This document shows positions 5,599 to 5,786 of a stretch of 5,786 bases of DNA, piece after piece. Origin of the DNA: DASUSF01 sp036375275 (GTDB taxonomy: Bacteria > Pseudomonadota > Alphaproteobacteria > Geminicoccales > Geminicoccaceae); contig DASUSF010000184.1 in assembly GCA_036375275.1 (NCBI GenBank), positions 1 to 5,786 on the forward strand, read 5' to 3'. The notes under the pieces are model-generated. The model was not told where the DNA came from. It saw nothing but the letters and a program-made list of their open reading frames with translations, and searched no databases. How positions within the stretch are numbered: position 1 is the first letter of the stretch; each line of letters opens with the position of its first letter. The position numbers and the translations under genes were made by a program.

Positions 5599-5786
5599 GC
5601 GGCATCGCCTCCGATCCTCGCGAAGAGCTGGCGCCGGCCAAGATCAACCTCGACCTGTTCGTGCTGGGCCGCCGCCCGGACGGCCTGCACGAGCTCGACA
5701 GCGTGGTGGTGTTCACCCGCCTCGGCGACCGCCTCCGCTTCGAGCCCGCGGCGAGGCTCGAGCTGATCGTCGGCGGACCCGAAGCC
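5595..5786 (+). CDS. ispE: 4-diphosphocytidyl-2-C-methyl-D-erythritol kinase, N-terminal part (runs off right edge)
   Basis: IspE is a cytoplasmic GHMP kinase that phosphorylates CDP-methylerythritol with ATP in the MEP pathway to isopentenyl diphosphate. The visible 64 codons contain the family N-terminus: LAPAKINLDLFVLGRRPDG (12-30), with K16 matching the conserved Lys of the APAKIN motif, then LHELDSVVVF (31-40), a GDRL turn (44-47) and an L-x-L-x-V-x-GPEA end. The ATP-binding GHMP loop and catalytic Asp lie beyond the window. The usual DGYH is DGLH here, so the Tyr that stacks near the substrate cytosine is replaced by L31. The frame has no ATG, GTG or TTG between 5490 and the conserved core. 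The start given is a CTG at 5595 whose CTGA overlaps the TPR stop, with GGAG 11 nt upstream. Other options are a CTG at 5628, directly before APAKIN, or an in-frame GTG at 5487 deep inside the TPR gene. The identity is secure; the start is not. Confidence 0.9.
   Translation, partial: MSGIASDPREELAPAKINLDLFVLGRRPDGLHELDSVVVFTRLGDRLRFEPAARLELIVGGPEA

Noticed and set aside
5501..5716. Short minus-strand frames over the TPR/ispE junction
   Set aside because: They are antisense to the IspE N-terminus and the TPR C-terminus, with no recognisable domain or ribosome site.

Overview
The window is very GC-rich (roughly 70% by eye) and densely coded. It looks like a chromosomal housekeeping segment of an alphaproteobacterium, probably near Rhodospirillales. 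The evidence is the protein families (an alphaproteobacterial-type soluble lytic transglycosylase, a family-4-like uracil-DNA glycosylase carrying a WRPPGNR variant, ETF-ubiquinone oxidoreductase, a lipoprotein-type TPR protein and IspE) and their order, which I recall as a recurrent alphaproteobacterial neighbourhood. I see no mobile elements, CRISPR, tRNA or rRNA.

Layout. Positions 1-892 (minus) hold the N-terminal 297 codons of a periplasmic lytic transglycosylase; the catalytic domain lies beyond the left edge. An AT-rich 78-bp gap (893-970) separates it from a uracil-DNA glycosylase gene (971-1774, minus). A short divergent gap of about 44 bp leads to the ETF-QO gene (1819-3447, plus). 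A small conserved-looking unknown protein (3507-3707, minus) converges on ETF-QO, and two GC hairpins lie at that junction. After a divergent intergenic region (3708-3849) come a TPR lipoprotein (3850-5598, plus) and ispE (5595 to the right edge, plus). The last two overlap by four bases and are probably translationally coupled.

Function. The genes do not form one pathway. They cover wall turnover (transglycosylase), base-excision repair (UDG), feeding of electrons from flavoprotein dehydrogenases to ubiquinone (ETF-QO), a probable envelope TPR scaffold, and isoprenoid precursor synthesis by the MEP route (IspE). The transcription units appear to be UDG with transglycosylase (minus), ETF-QO alone (plus), the small protein alone (minus), and TPR with ispE (plus).

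I found no convincing undescribed multi-gene system. The points most worth checking are the UDG that lacks two of the four usual Fe-S cysteines, ispE with no ATG, GTG or TTG near its expected start, an Fe-S-free-looking and uncharacterised small protein inserted in an otherwise familiar gene order, and several short dyads in the intergenic regions.
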